NCBI GenBank assembly: GCA_004298675.1
Contig: SCRI01000057.1
Span: 1 to 49,770, forward strand
Direction of reading: 5' to 3'
DNA: 49,770 nucleotides
From: a bacterium
GTDB taxonomy: Bacteria > Vulcanimicrobiota > Vulcanimicrobiia > Vulcanimicrobiales > SCRA01
Positions 41,124-49,704 of the stretch are shown piece after piece. A model generated the notes under the pieces. That model was not told where the DNA came from. It was given only the letters and a program-made list of their open reading frames with translations, and made no database searches. Every line of letters starts with the position of its first letter. Position 1 is the first letter of the stretch. The translations under genes were made by a program, and so were the position numbers.

Positions 41124-42088
41124 ACAACTTTCTAAATGTGCAGAAAAAGAATGTCGTCGTTACGGGCGGCGCAGGCTTTGTGGCGTCGCACCTAGCTGAC
41201 GAGCTCGTTGAGAGAGGCGCGCATGTTACCGTCGTCGACTCCCTCGTGGACGGCTACAGGGAAAACGTACCTGCGGGGGCGGAGCTGATCGTCGCAGACG
41301 TTAGAGATACCGCCGCGATCGATAACGTTATCGCAAGTGCCGACCTTGTTTTCCACCACGCGGCGGTTGCTAGCGTACCTCGGGCCTCTGCCGATCCTGC
41401 GACTGCCTACGATGTCAATGTTTCAGGTACGATCGCGGTCCTCGAGTGTATAAGGCGTCATAACGCGACAGCTCGCTTTCTCCTGGCTTCGTCTGCTTCT
41501 GTATACGGCACGACCGGGGAGCCGTATGCGTTTAGCGAGGAAGATAGAACCGCCCCCGCCTCTCCCTACGCTTCCAGTAAGCTTATGGCCGAAGTTGTCG
41601 CTTTGAGCTACCGTAGAACCTATGGCATCGACGCCCGTATCGTGCGTTATGCGAACATTTTTGGGCCTCGTCAGCCGCGCTACATTATGTTCGACTTCTA
41701 CGGTAAGATTTTGCGGGCAGATGACTTCCTGGAAATTCTCGGATCCGGAATGCAGCAGCGCGATTTTGTCTATGTTTCGGACGCCGTTAACGCGACCATT
41801 AGCGTGCTAACCGCAAACCTTCTTGACGGTTGCATCTTTAATGTTGCGACGGGGAGCGCGACATCGGTGGTTGATCTCGCTGGCTGCATGGCCAGCTTGA
41901 TGGGTAAGCCTGGGCTCAAGCTGGTAACGACAGGAAAGTCGTGGGTAGGTGATATTGACTACCTGCTGTGCGCTCCAACGAAGCTCGCGTCGCTCGCTTG
42001 GCACGCCAATATAGATCTGCCGACAGGCGTCGGCCGCTACATCCGGTGGATGAACGAGCGCGGTCTACGGACTCTGGCGTCAGGGTAG
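41120..42088 (+). CDS. NAD-dependent sugar epimerase/dehydratase (extended SDR)
   Basis: 322 residues. NAD-binding VVVTGGAGFVASHLADELV at residues 12-30, DVRDTAAID and the catalytic set: Ser in LLASSASVYG (about 125), Tyr and Lys in SPYASSKLMAE (YxxxK, about 150). NIFGPRQ and RDFVYVSDAVNA are typical of UDP-sugar 4-epimerases (GalE/WbpP-like). It probably makes an activated sugar for the glycosyltransferases in front of it. GTG at 41120 overlaps the previous stop (GTGA). The exact sugar cannot be told from sequence by eye. Confidence 0.88.
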   Translation: MNNFLNVQKKNVVVTGGAGFVASHLADELVERGAHVTVVDSLVDGYRENVPAGAELIVADVRDTAAIDNVIASADLVFHHAAVASVPRASADPATAYDVNVSGTIAVLECIRRHNATARFLLASSASVYGTTGEPYAFSEEDRTAPASPYASSKLMAEVVALSYRRTYGIDARIVRYANIFGPRQPRYIMFDFYGKILRADDFLEILGSGMQQRDFVYVSDAVNATISVLTANLLDGCIFNVATGSATSVVDLAGCMASLMGKPGLKLVTTGKSWVGDIDYLLCAPTKLASLAWHANIDLPTGVGRYIRWMNERGLRTLASG

Positions 42089-42161
42089 CCCCTGACACTC
42101 GATACGCAGCGACGTCTTGGAATCGTCGTGCAGCATTTCGGTCTGTCAAGCCCGTTTAGCT

Positions 42162-42182
42162 GGAGACTTCGACCGAAGCTCC
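42162..42182 (+). terminator. hairpin after the epimerase gene, weak terminator candidate
   Basis: GGAG-A-CTTC-GACC-GAAG-CTCC forms an 8-base-pair stem with one bulged A and a four-base loop. It lies 74 bases after the epimerase stop within a 173-base gap (42089-42261). A run of T is missing (GTGTCTTT follows), so it may be a Rho-type or partial terminator. The rest of the gap shows nothing clear. Confidence 0.35.
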
Positions 42183-42261
42183 GTGTCTTTAGCCGATCTA
42201 GTAACTTTCTCAGCATAGTCCCATCCTAGTACACAAAACAAGGCCTATAGAAAGGTGTCCG

Positions 42262-44652
42262 GTGCTGATCCTCGTTCTATTGAGCGTCGCTCTGGCGGCG
42301 ACGGTCGGAATTCGCTTCTGTGGCGACCAGATGTTGGAATTCTATGTCTTCTACGCTGTTGGCTCACTTGCTACCGTGTTGGCGTTGCTATCTGCACGCA
42401 GGATTTACGCGCAGCGCTATAAGGGCGGGGGGCACGCAGATCTACGTTGGCTTATTGTGATAGTCCTCGTTGGTGCACTTACGCGGATCCTGTTCTGGAG
42501 CTTCCCTCAGCCGCTATCCATTGATCAGTTTCAGTACCGAGACTTTGAGACGTTTATGAACCGTGGCCTTGCCCCCTATACGGGATTCTTCTTTCCATAC
42601 CCCCAAGGGGCGGCGCTCATCTTTTCAATTATCCGGCGCGCGGCTGATCCGCTAGCCGTATGGCGTATTGTGATCCTCGTCGCCGACCTACTTTCGATTG
42701 TCACCATTTGGCTTGTATGCAGGCGTCTAGCTGTTTCGGGGTTCGCGCTGTTCGCAGCTGCGTGCTATGCGGTAATGCCGATGACAGTGCTTGAATCTGG
42801 GATGAACGTACACCTCGACGTTCTGCTCACGCTCGCCGTAGTCGCCGGCTATATGGCGTTTGAGCGAGAACGTTTTACTGTGGCCGGCATATTCTGGGGA
42901 TTTGGCGCGCTGCTAAAGGGTTGGCCCGCGATCTTGGCTGCGTTATCGGCCTTTGCATGCCGCGAGCCGCGAAGAGTACTGAAATATTCCATCGCTTTGA
43001 TTGCTACGCTGATCGTCACGAGTGCCCTGTTGGGAACTGGCGTTTCGGCTGTAGAGAAATACTGGTATACATTGCTGCCTGTACCGGGAGCCGGATCCCT
43101 CGCTGGCGCAATAACCGCATCAGTATTTGCGCAAAATTCGGTTCGCGCCTTGACTATTGATATTCCAGCCTTGCGAGTCCTGTACATAATATTTGGGGCA
43201 CTGTTGCCCCTCTCAATGATCCTAGCGATTGTAGATCTCTGGTACGTCGACAAGGCTCCTGGTCGGATCCTGGCATGGCTCTGCGACAAGCGAAATCTCG
43301 CTGAGCGATTGAGTCTTGGTGCCGCGCTTCTCGTGTTTGCAGCGATTGGTGGTTATCACGCGCTGTCGCCATGGCTAGCGGCTCAGTACTTATACAAATG
43401 GTGGACACCGACGCCGATCGTCGCCCTAAGGGGCTGGGCAGAATTGCTATTTTCGCTTTGTACGATTGTGCTGGTTGTTCGCTACTATTGCCTCCCGGCT
43501 GGCAATAGCCGCGCGCGCAAAATTGCGGTACACCTTATATCGATTTCCCTGCTCTCAATATTTCTCCACGGCAACGATTACGGTTGGTACCTCCTTCCGC
43601 TGATTCCCCTCTTTTTTGTCATCCCGAATATGGTCGGTGTCGGCCTCCTTGCAAGCTGCCTTGCCTACTATGCCTCTTATCCTTCCGCTGTATTTGCGAG
43701 GCTTGGATTTGCTGAGCATCACGTCAACTTGCAGGGCTGGAAGGTTAAGGAGTGGCCAGGTCCCTCGCGCTCCCGCAGTGGCGGTGCTGCCGACCTGTCT
43801 CGGGCACCAGGTTCGGGCGACGGGTGGATTCGGGTTATTTTGGATAGTCCGCGCGCTCAAGATGGGTTTCTGCGCGTGGGAACGCAAGGAAATTGCGCCC
43901 TCGGACGGCGGGTCGTGGTGCGCAATCTTTCGCATTTATCGAAGGGCAGCGCACCAATAATTGGCAACACCGGGATTGTAGCACTCCCGGCTAGCATTAT
44001 CCCAGGATCAGAGGTATTAGCTATTAAAGTTCCTGGTGCTGCCGGATGCACAATCGCTAGCACGAGCATTATCGCGCCGGACTACGATGAAACAATGGGT
44101 ACGCGCGCAATAAGAGACGGCATATCCGCGGTTTTGCGGCCTAACCACACACAAGATGGCTGGGCTCCGTACGTCTGGGCAGTCAGAACAGGATCGATCC
44201 CCATTGATAACTGGAGTGCTCTTCAGATTGTTCGACGTTCAAACACGGACGCATCGTTTGGTGGGGCAGCGATTGCATTTTCGATTTGGGTGTCCGGTGT
44301 CGATGCAAACGGAAGCGTGCACCGCAACGTTCCAGTCGTACTGCAAGATGCCACAACTAGCAACGATTACTTTATCGTGGACCGATACCCCTTGAGACAC
44401 CTTCCCATTTCGCTTCGGCGAATCGAAAAGGTTTCTGCCATGCTGACTCTGCAGAGCCCACGCGTACGAGAGGCCAGACTGCAACTCAGGGATATGGAAA
44501 TCGTACAGGAACCACTGGTGAATTCTAAAACTTGGCTGATCATTGGATTTGGACTACTAGTCTTTATTGCGGTGGCGGCTCTGATGCTTAGGACTGCCGC
44601 CAGTGGTTTGTATGAGACGTCAGAGTCAGCCGATACTGCGGGGGCACCCTAG
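42262..44652 (+). CDS. polytopic GT-C-like membrane protein with C-terminal extracytoplasmic domain
   Basis: 796 residues. The first ~470 residues have about 11-12 membrane spans; the loop IDQFQYRDFETFMNRGLAPYTGFFFPYPQGAALIF (described by its start SIDQFQYRDF and GLAPY) near residues 90-125 matches the GT87/GT-C pattern of acidic residue, GxxPY and YPxG. HLDVLLTL and KGWPAILAAL follow. From about 480 to 755 a soluble beta-rich domain is predicted, then a final span (TWLIIGFGLLVFIAVAALML). GTG at 42262 is the start (AGAAAGG upstream). It probably transfers a sugar outside the membrane, using lipid-linked donor; the big C-terminal domain is unidentified. Confidence 0.7.
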   Translation: MLILVLLSVALAATVGIRFCGDQMLEFYVFYAVGSLATVLALLSARRIYAQRYKGGGHADLRWLIVIVLVGALTRILFWSFPQPLSIDQFQYRDFETFMNRGLAPYTGFFFPYPQGAALIFSIIRRAADPLAVWRIVILVADLLSIVTIWLVCRRLAVSGFALFAAACYAVMPMTVLESGMNVHLDVLLTLAVVAGYMAFERERFTVAGIFWGFGALLKGWPAILAALSAFACREPRRVLKYSIALIATLIVTSALLGTGVSAVEKYWYTLLPVPGAGSLAGAITASVFAQNSVRALTIDIPALRVLYIIFGALLPLSMILAIVDLWYVDKAPGRILAWLCDKRNLAERLSLGAALLVFAAIGGYHALSPWLAAQYLYKWWTPTPIVALRGWAELLFSLCTIVLVVRYYCLPAGNSRARKIAVHLISISLLSIFLHGNDYGWYLLPLIPLFFVIPNMVGVGLLASCLAYYASYPSAVFARLGFAEHHVNLQGWKVKEWPGPSRSRSGGAADLSRAPGSGDGWIRVILDSPRAQDGFLRVGTQGNCALGRRVVVRNLSHLSKGSAPIIGNTGIVALPASIIPGSEVLAIKVPGAAGCTIASTSIIAPDYDETMGTRAIRDGISAVLRPNHTQDGWAPYVWAVRTGSIPIDNWSALQIVRRSNTDASFGGAAIAFSIWVSGVDANGSVHRNVPVVLQDATTSNDYFIVDRYPLRHLPISLRRIEKVSAMLTLQSPRVREARLQLRDMEIVQEPLVNSKTWLIIGFGLLVFIAVAALMLRTAASGLYETSESADTAGAP

Positions 44653-44653
44653 G

Positions 44654-45202
44654 ATGCCAACGCTCGGCGGATCGATGCGCGTCGCTCAGCGTCTTCTCTT
44701 TAGCCTCGGTTTCGTAATTCGCTCGGCAGGACGCGTCCGTCTGCGTAAGTTGGCTACGATTGATCGGGGATTTGTTTATGTCGGTCCAGGATTGTTGTTA
44801 CTTGGGCCTCGATCATATCTTGGCTGCTACGCTGTTTTCCAGGGTCCAGGTGATGTGGTGATTGGCGAGAATACCTACATTGGCCATTACTGTTGCTTGA
44901 ATTCTACGAAGTCTATCTCGATTGGCCGCGACTGCGTAATAGCAAATAATGTGTCGTTCGTCGATGATGATCATCGCTTCGAGCGACTCGACGTTCCAAT
45001 CCGCGATCAAGGCGTGATCTCGGAAAGCATCAATATAGGCAACGGATGCTGGGTTGGTTCGGGCGTGGTTGTTCTTCGAGGAGTTACTATCGGGCAAGGC
45101 AGCATTATCGCGGCGGGTGCGGTTGTACGTTCCGATGTTCCCGCGTTTACAATAGTCGGTGGCGTGCCCTCCCGCCCGATCAAGAAGCGTACGCAACTTT
45201 AG
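44654..45202 (+). CDS. left-handed beta-helix O-acetyltransferase
   Basis: 182 residues of hexapeptide-repeat acyltransferase (CatB/WcaF/LacA-like). Imperfect [LIV]Gxxxx turns run from about residue 55 to 165: VVIGENTYIGHYCCLN, ISIGRDCVIANNVSF, the catalytic His in DDDHRFERLD (about 96), SINIGNGCWVGSGVVVLRGVTIGQGSIIAAGAVV and VGGVPSRPIKKR at the end. It would acetylate a sugar of the polysaccharide using acetyl-CoA. ATG at 44654 begins two bases after the previous stop and lacks a strong ribosome site. Confidence 0.85.
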   Translation: MPTLGGSMRVAQRLLFSLGFVIRSAGRVRLRKLATIDRGFVYVGPGLLLLGPRSYLGCYAVFQGPGDVVIGENTYIGHYCCLNSTKSISIGRDCVIANNVSFVDDDHRFERLDVPIRDQGVISESINIGNGCWVGSGVVVLRGVTIGQGSIIAAGAVVRSDVPAFTIVGGVPSRPIKKRTQL

Positions 45203-45283
45203 AAAGATTGGGTCATCTGCTGTTGAATGCGGTCAGAGATGTGGGGCCGATCGGGGCCAGATGACGGGTCGCTAAACCCACCG

Positions 45284-47659
45284 ATGCGTAGGCTGCTCGT
45301 GGTTGCCGCATGCGCTGCACTTGCTGTTTGTTGGCCCATAGCTCTAGTGCCAGGTCTACCTGCATATCACCATGACTGGAGCTGGCCTTTTACGAGAGAA
45401 GAGCTCCTTCACGGTCTCATTAACCACGCTTCAACGTGGGATCCGAACGGCTTCGGCCATGAGAATATTCTCGCGACCGTAAACCCAATAATAATATTGA
45501 TGAGCGGGCTCGGTTTAGTCCTCCCGTCGACTATAGCGGGTCACGTAGTGCTTGTCGCGGCGCTCGTCGTTTCCGGCGTTTCAGTAATGCTATGTGTTCG
45601 AAGTTGCGTAGGTTCGAGTGATGCGGCACTGGTCGCTGCAACGCTAGCATACGTTGCGTCGCCCGTTGTTATCAATAAGATCGCAGCAGGTCACGTTGGG
45701 TTCTGGGTTGCGTATGCACTTCTCCCACTAGTCTTTGAGAGAGGGCGAGCGGTTGTCGCGACCGGTAGTGCGACCAGTGTTCTGGGACTCGCGCTCACGG
45801 CTGCACTCTCGTCGGTGCAGCCCCAGTTTATCCTCTTTGATATAGTGGCCGCTGCCTGTGGAGCTCTCACCGTTAAATGCTGCACAAAAAGGCTGGCTGT
45901 GGTAGTGCTCGCCTCCGCGTGCGGTGGCGTGCTCGCCTTTGCTCCTACCCTTTGGTCTCTTTATACGGGCTCAGGTAGCCTCTCGACCGCGGTTCCGCCA
46001 CCGCTGCTAAGTTGGGAGATCGCGCAATCTAATGCATTCCCTGGGATCCTGACCTTGAATCATTACTTAAGCCCGTATTTCGAGCAGATGGCTGGTGCCT
46101 ATAGCCTGTGCTCGTGGATCGTTGTTGGTATAGCAGCTTTTGGGATTATTGTAGCGCGAGATTGGCGTATCTCGGTCGCTATCGGGATTCTCATTTCTGT
46201 CGGGCTTGCGTTTGCGAGTGGACTTCTGGGGCCGTTTGGCGGGATATGGGGATATCTCTTTATACACGTCCGTGCAGCGAGCGTATTTCGTGAGCTGTAT
46301 GACGCGTCGGCTATGGTTTCATTGGGATACTCTGTAGGGGTTGCGCTAGTATTCTCAAGGCTTGAAAAGTACGGGCGAACTGCTGCCGTTGTGCTAGTAG
46401 CGGTGGGCGTGTCGCCTGCACTCGCGGGTGGGATCCGGTATGTTGCGCCGAATGTTGTACCACCCTCGTGGTTCAACGAAGCAATAGCAGGAATTAAAAG
46501 GATTCCGCCGGGGCGCGTTCTGGCTCTACCTGTCCTGACGCCGATGCGATATGATGGTGTCCCGACCGGCGGTGTAGATGCGTTTGCTCCTGCAGACGCG
46601 GAACATGTGCCGGTTACGGAATACCCTGCGACCTTTCCGCTTACTGTCATGGCGCAGGCCGGGGGGCCGGCTGACGAATGGTGGAGGCGCCTAGCTGGTT
46701 CCGCAAATATCACGGCCTACGTTTCGCGGCCCGATCTCGTGGCGGTCGGTGCAGGCCGAAGCGTGGGTAAGGCGCCGGGCGCCATATCGACGCCGCCGTT
46801 CGGGCTATTCCCGCTTAAGGCGAACCGCAGCGTGTACTCGCCGTCATACGCTTATGTGATGCCGTTATCGTTCGAAAGGCTACTTCCGCACGGCGTTGGC
46901 TTGGAGGCTGCGGAAGGACCGTCTCCGCATGGGTTCGCGGTGGTAACGGCGTCCCTCTTACCATCTCCCAATCGAGAGACAGACGATCCGAGTAGTGGTT
47001 GGGTGGCGGCTGCGTCACGCATTCCCGACTTACCATGCCCTACGGCCGCAGTACCGAACGGCGTGTACACATCTTCGCGCAGACCTCTTCTGATGAATAT
47101 ACGAAGGCCTAGAGCCTATTGGCTTTTAATGTCCAACACAGGTCCCGTCGTGGTTTCTGCCGGTAGCTACAGGCTTACTGCGTTACCGGCTAGAGAGCCC
47201 AAGTGGATATTTCTGGGGTCGCTTTCCGGCCCAGTCGAAATCAAACCCGTCACTGGGCGGACTATCGTTTATCGCTTGATATCGGGCAGCCGTGGAAATA
47301 TCCCGGAAGGTAGTTATACGGCCGCCGCGATAAGGCGTATATCGCGGCCATATCCTTGGCTCGTTCGCGTCACGCTTGCTGAGCCACGTCGTGCCCCGTT
47401 CCTGCTGGTATTTACAGATAAGTTTGCAGATGGCTGGAGAATTGCAGGGGCGCATGTACTTTGGCACGGGAAGGCAAACGGCTTCGAAAACGCCTGGCTT
47501 CTAGAGCAATCTACTAGTTCCCTAAAGCTGTACTATGCTCCGCAGCGAGCGTTCCTGCTCATTGGCGCGATGTCGTTGTTGGGATATGTCCTTTTGGCGC
47601 TGTGGCTGCTACTGTCGGTTAGTCGTGTTAATCGAGCGGATTGCTCACCGATTACCTGA
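45284..47659 (+). CDS. large polytopic membrane protein, probable GT-C/YfhO-like
   Basis: 791 residues with about 12 spans in the first ~400 residues, then a large extracytoplasmic domain and one C-terminal span (LLIGAMSLLGYVLLALWLLL). Early loop AYHHDWSWPFTREELLHG and later KIAAGHVGFWVAYALLPLVFERG and SSVQPQFILFD. This build (N-terminal transferase-like spans plus a beta-rich outer half) is seen in mycobacterial arabinosyltransferase-like and YfhO-like proteins, but I cannot match a family firmly. ATG at 45284 is chosen just before the first hydrophobic segment; the frame is open from 45227. Role: likely sugar transfer or modification outside the membrane. Confidence 0.6.
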   Translation: MRRLLVVAACAALAVCWPIALVPGLPAYHHDWSWPFTREELLHGLINHASTWDPNGFGHENILATVNPIIILMSGLGLVLPSTIAGHVVLVAALVVSGVSVMLCVRSCVGSSDAALVAATLAYVASPVVINKIAAGHVGFWVAYALLPLVFERGRAVVATGSATSVLGLALTAALSSVQPQFILFDIVAAACGALTVKCCTKRLAVVVLASACGGVLAFAPTLWSLYTGSGSLSTAVPPPLLSWEIAQSNAFPGILTLNHYLSPYFEQMAGAYSLCSWIVVGIAAFGIIVARDWRISVAIGILISVGLAFASGLLGPFGGIWGYLFIHVRAASVFRELYDASAMVSLGYSVGVALVFSRLEKYGRTAAVVLVAVGVSPALAGGIRYVAPNVVPPSWFNEAIAGIKRIPPGRVLALPVLTPMRYDGVPTGGVDAFAPADAEHVPVTEYPATFPLTVMAQAGGPADEWWRRLAGSANITAYVSRPDLVAVGAGRSVGKAPGAISTPPFGLFPLKANRSVYSPSYAYVMPLSFERLLPHGVGLEAAEGPSPHGFAVVTASLLPSPNRETDDPSSGWVAAASRIPDLPCPTAAVPNGVYTSSRRPLLMNIRRPRAYWLLMSNTGPVVVSAGSYRLTALPAREPKWIFLGSLSGPVEIKPVTGRTIVYRLISGSRGNIPEGSYTAAAIRRISRPYPWLVRVTLAEPRRAPFLLVFTDKFADGWRIAGAHVLWHGKANGFENAWLLEQSTSSLKLYYAPQRAFLLIGAMSLLGYVLLALWLLLSVSRVNRADCSPIT

Positions 47660-48007
47660 TCTTCTGGATTCAAATGCTTCCCGCGAGTAGATGGCGAGCC
47701 GATATAGCGGGAAACCTGGCTGAGAGATACACGGGGAAGCGGAGATGAATCATGTCGCAGAAAGTCTGATGTATGACCAGACAGCTGGCTGGGAGTAAGT
47801 AGTGGTGACCGACGGTCAGCGATGGCTGACTCTGTCGGCTCTCTGCTGTGATTACTGATCAACGAGAGATTCCGTCGCCCGAAAGGGCACGACCGGCGGG
47901 GTGTTCGCTTGGGCGGAGGCACGACATCGTGGCGTTCGGACTAAAGCAAAGCGAAGAAGTTAGAGCAGTCCGTAGTTAAGTGACATCGCCGAGAAGGTGG
48001 TACGCTC
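47660..48007. other. 348-base gap without a gene
   Basis: No convincing coding frame is seen on either strand. It contains a weak inverted repeat (TTCCCGC at 47678, GCGGGAA at 47707) and a stronger hairpin (47809-47838). A GAAGG stretch near 47994-47998 serves the methyltransferase gene that follows. Confidence 0.6.
47809..47838 (+). other. strong hairpin in the gap (structured RNA or terminator candidate)
   Basis: CCGAC-G-GTCAGC-GATG-GCTGAC-TCT-GTCGG: a perfect 6-base inner stem with a GATG loop and a 5-base outer stem separated by a small internal loop. No T-run follows. It could end the 45284 transcript or be a structured leader for the 48008 gene. Confidence 0.4.
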
Positions 48008-48832
48008 ATGATAAGCCGAGCAAAATATACTGGAGTCTGTGATGGGTGCGGTATCGAGCTCAGTGTTGTATCGCGGTCCATAGGTGTCGTGGTCGGCCGC
48101 TGTCGCTCGTGCGCTTCACTCTTTATGATGGAGGGAGTTGAGGAAGCTGTTACCTATGAACAGTGCTGGGGTGAGTTATTCGACCAGAGACTTGCTACTA
48201 TCAGAGCCGCTCAGGCTAGGCAGATTGTGCGGCGGCTTGAGGCGGCGACTGTAGGTAGAAAGGTACTGGATATTGGCGCTGGTCGCGGTATACTGGTGGG
48301 CGCGCTTCGAGCCCATGGGTGGGACGCGCTCGGGATTGATTCGGACGCACAGTCGGTTCGGCTTGCCGGGGGGATGGTCAGGCATGCGAGTGTTGAGTCG
48401 ATAGAAAGTGGTACGTTTGATGTTGTGACGATGATGGACGTGCTGGAACATGTGCGCGATCGTATTGCGGCGCTCAACGCGGTGAATGCGCGTCTAGTTG
48501 CAGGTGGACTACTTGTTCTGCGCGTTCCGAACTGTGGGGAGATTACCATGCAATGTAAGCGCGCGGTTGATCAAGTGATCGACAGCGCGTACTTATGCCC
48601 GATGTTCGGTGAGCATAAGGTCTACTACTCCGCTCTTGGCCTAGCGCGGGCAGCTGAGCGTTCCGGTTTTCATGTTATTAATTGTTGGTATGAGCACGAG
48701 CCGGTGATCGCGACGGCAGTTCCCGGTTGGCGAGGAATTGTCTCTCGGGTAGGGATCTGGGCTCTTCGGAGGTTGGCCGTGGCTGTTCCGCGATTGAGGG
48801 TAGAGATCGCGTTGATGTGTACGAAGGTTTGA
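48008..48832 (+). CDS. class I SAM-dependent methyltransferase with N-terminal zinc ribbon
   Basis: 274 residues. An N-terminal two-knuckle metal site (CDGCGIEL and GRCRSC, Cys spacing CxxC...CxxC) precedes a Rossmann methyltransferase core: motif I VLDIGAGRGILVGALRAHG near residue 90, acidic LGIDSDA, motif IV-like DVVTMMDVLEHVRD near 135, and GGLLVLRVPN near 165. This build is common among sugar-modifying methyltransferases of O-antigen loci. Its ATG is preceded by GAAGG. It is the last intact gene before the transposon debris. Confidence 0.85.
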   Translation: MISRAKYTGVCDGCGIELSVVSRSIGVVVGRCRSCASLFMMEGVEEAVTYEQCWGELFDQRLATIRAAQARQIVRRLEAATVGRKVLDIGAGRGILVGALRAHGWDALGIDSDAQSVRLAGGMVRHASVESIESGTFDVVTMMDVLEHVRDRIAALNAVNARLVAGGLLVLRVPNCGEITMQCKRAVDQVIDSAYLCPMFGEHKVYYSALGLARAAERSGFHVINCWYEHEPVIATAVPGWRGIVSRVGIWALRRLAVAVPRLRVEIALMCTKV

Positions 48833-48839
48833 CCATGAG

Positions 48840-49187
48840 CGAGGAGCAACAGGGGTAGCAAAGTCAGAGGCACGCTGCCGAAATACGCGAAGGCGTTCTC
48901 TGGGTAGCCGATCAAGATTTCGACGCGATCGTTGTTGGCGAGATCCGCATAGCCGTAGCGCGAGTGGCCGAGTGATGCGGTGAAGGCCGTCAAGGGCGTT
49001 GGGCACCGCCTGAGGGTCACAAAATGAATCTGGGAATGCTTGCCGGGCTCAGTCTCGAGCCGTATCAATGGCTCCGGTGCCGTTGGCGGCCGCAATGAGG
49101 CGACGAGCTTCGTGAGTTGCGAGTATCTGCCACCGTAGCCTCGTTCGCGGATCTCCCGTAGGAGGACGGTCGCGGCCAGAGCACGAC
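48840..49187 (-). pseudogene. IS21-family transposase (IstA) fragment
   Basis: On the minus strand from about 49187 down: LLREIRERGYGGRYSQL, then SLRPPTAPEPLIRLETEPGK and QIHFVTLR, then LTAFTASLGHSRYGYADL and YPENAFAYFGSVPL. This is the middle of IstA, which normally runs REI..RGY.GSY..L...R...P..RFET.PG.QAQVDF. The first catalytic Asp (QVDF) is replaced by His (QIHF). The helix-turn-helix start and the C terminus are missing, and no istB follows. The end near 48840 borders the methyltransferase gene. Confidence 0.7.
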
Positions 49188-49435
49188 GCCGCGGGTGAAG
49201 TCGTTGCCGGTTGCATCCGCAAGCGCCCGCAGCACTCTGAAGCCGCGTGCGGTGACGGTGGCGATCGCCTTAATCTCGATGCCGGCGACGCGACCGCGTG
49301 CATCTTGAACGACGAAGTCAACTTCGTTGTCATGCTGCGTTCCGGGAACCTGGGCTACATAGCGAATTTCACCATGCCATGATGAGATTCTCCTCTTCTT
49401 GCCCGGCGCTGCGCTGTTGAGTGCGTTCTAGCGTC
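49168..49435 (-). pseudogene. C-terminal fragment of a DUF4143/AAA ATPase
   Basis: Minus-strand frame with ISSWHGEIRYVAQVPGTQ, DNEVDFVVQD, GRVAGIEIKAIATVTARGF and LRALADATGNDFTRGVVL. This is the nuclease-like end of AAA_14/DUF4143 proteins (pattern EVDFVV...GIEvKa.at...f..L..la...g..f..GvvL). The ATPase half is absent and the frame runs directly into the IstA fragment at about 49170-49187, so two unrelated broken genes are joined. Confidence 0.65.
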
Positions 49436-49470
49436 TCTAGCCGATCATGGCTTTGACCTGAGCCCCCGTT

Positions 49471-49652
49471 TTAGGCCACCGATTCTTGTGGGGGTGGCAT
49501 AGTTGTGGCCGTCGCCGCGAACTCCTCCGGCGTCAGGTTGGAGAGCGAGCTATGCGGCCGGACACGGTTGTAGTCCTCGAGCCAGTCGTCGGCGTGTTCG
49601 CGAGCTTCGGGCAGCGTGCGGAAGAGGTGAAGGTTGAAGAATTCATCGCGGT
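49471..49652 (-). pseudogene. 3' end of an IS3-family transposase OrfB
   Basis: Minus-strand frame with DEFFNLHLFRTLPEAREHADDW, LEDYNRVRPHSSLSNLTPEEFAA and a TAA at 49471. DYNxxRPHSSLxxLTPxEFA is the hallmark C terminus of IS3-type transposases. The frame is cut at about 49652, exactly where another element starts. A possible element end TGACCTGAGCCCCC lies at 49454-49467. Confidence 0.8.
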
Positions 49653-49703
49653 GAAGTGACCCCCTCGGGGACTGGACACCTCTGAAGCGAAGTGAAGGTG
49701 TCC
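49652..49703 (+). mobile_element. left end of a second insertion sequence (truncated by window end)
   Basis: The disrupted OrfB meets TGAAGTGACCCCCTCGGGG at 49652, starting TG as IS3-type ends do. Inside it an 8-base inverted repeat GGACACCT (49674-49681) / AGGTGTCC (49696-49703) forms a hairpin just before the first gene of the element. The right end lies outside the window. Confidence 0.5.
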
Positions 49704-49704
49704 G

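Noticed and set aside
47678-47713. TTCCCGC...GCGGGAA inverted repeat
   Set aside because: Seven bases with a long spacer can arise by chance; no flanking support.
47533-47922. 129-codon minus-strand frame across the 47.7 kb gap
   Set aside because: Overlaps the end of the conserved membrane-protein gene and shows low-complexity Ser/Arg/Pro content without motifs.
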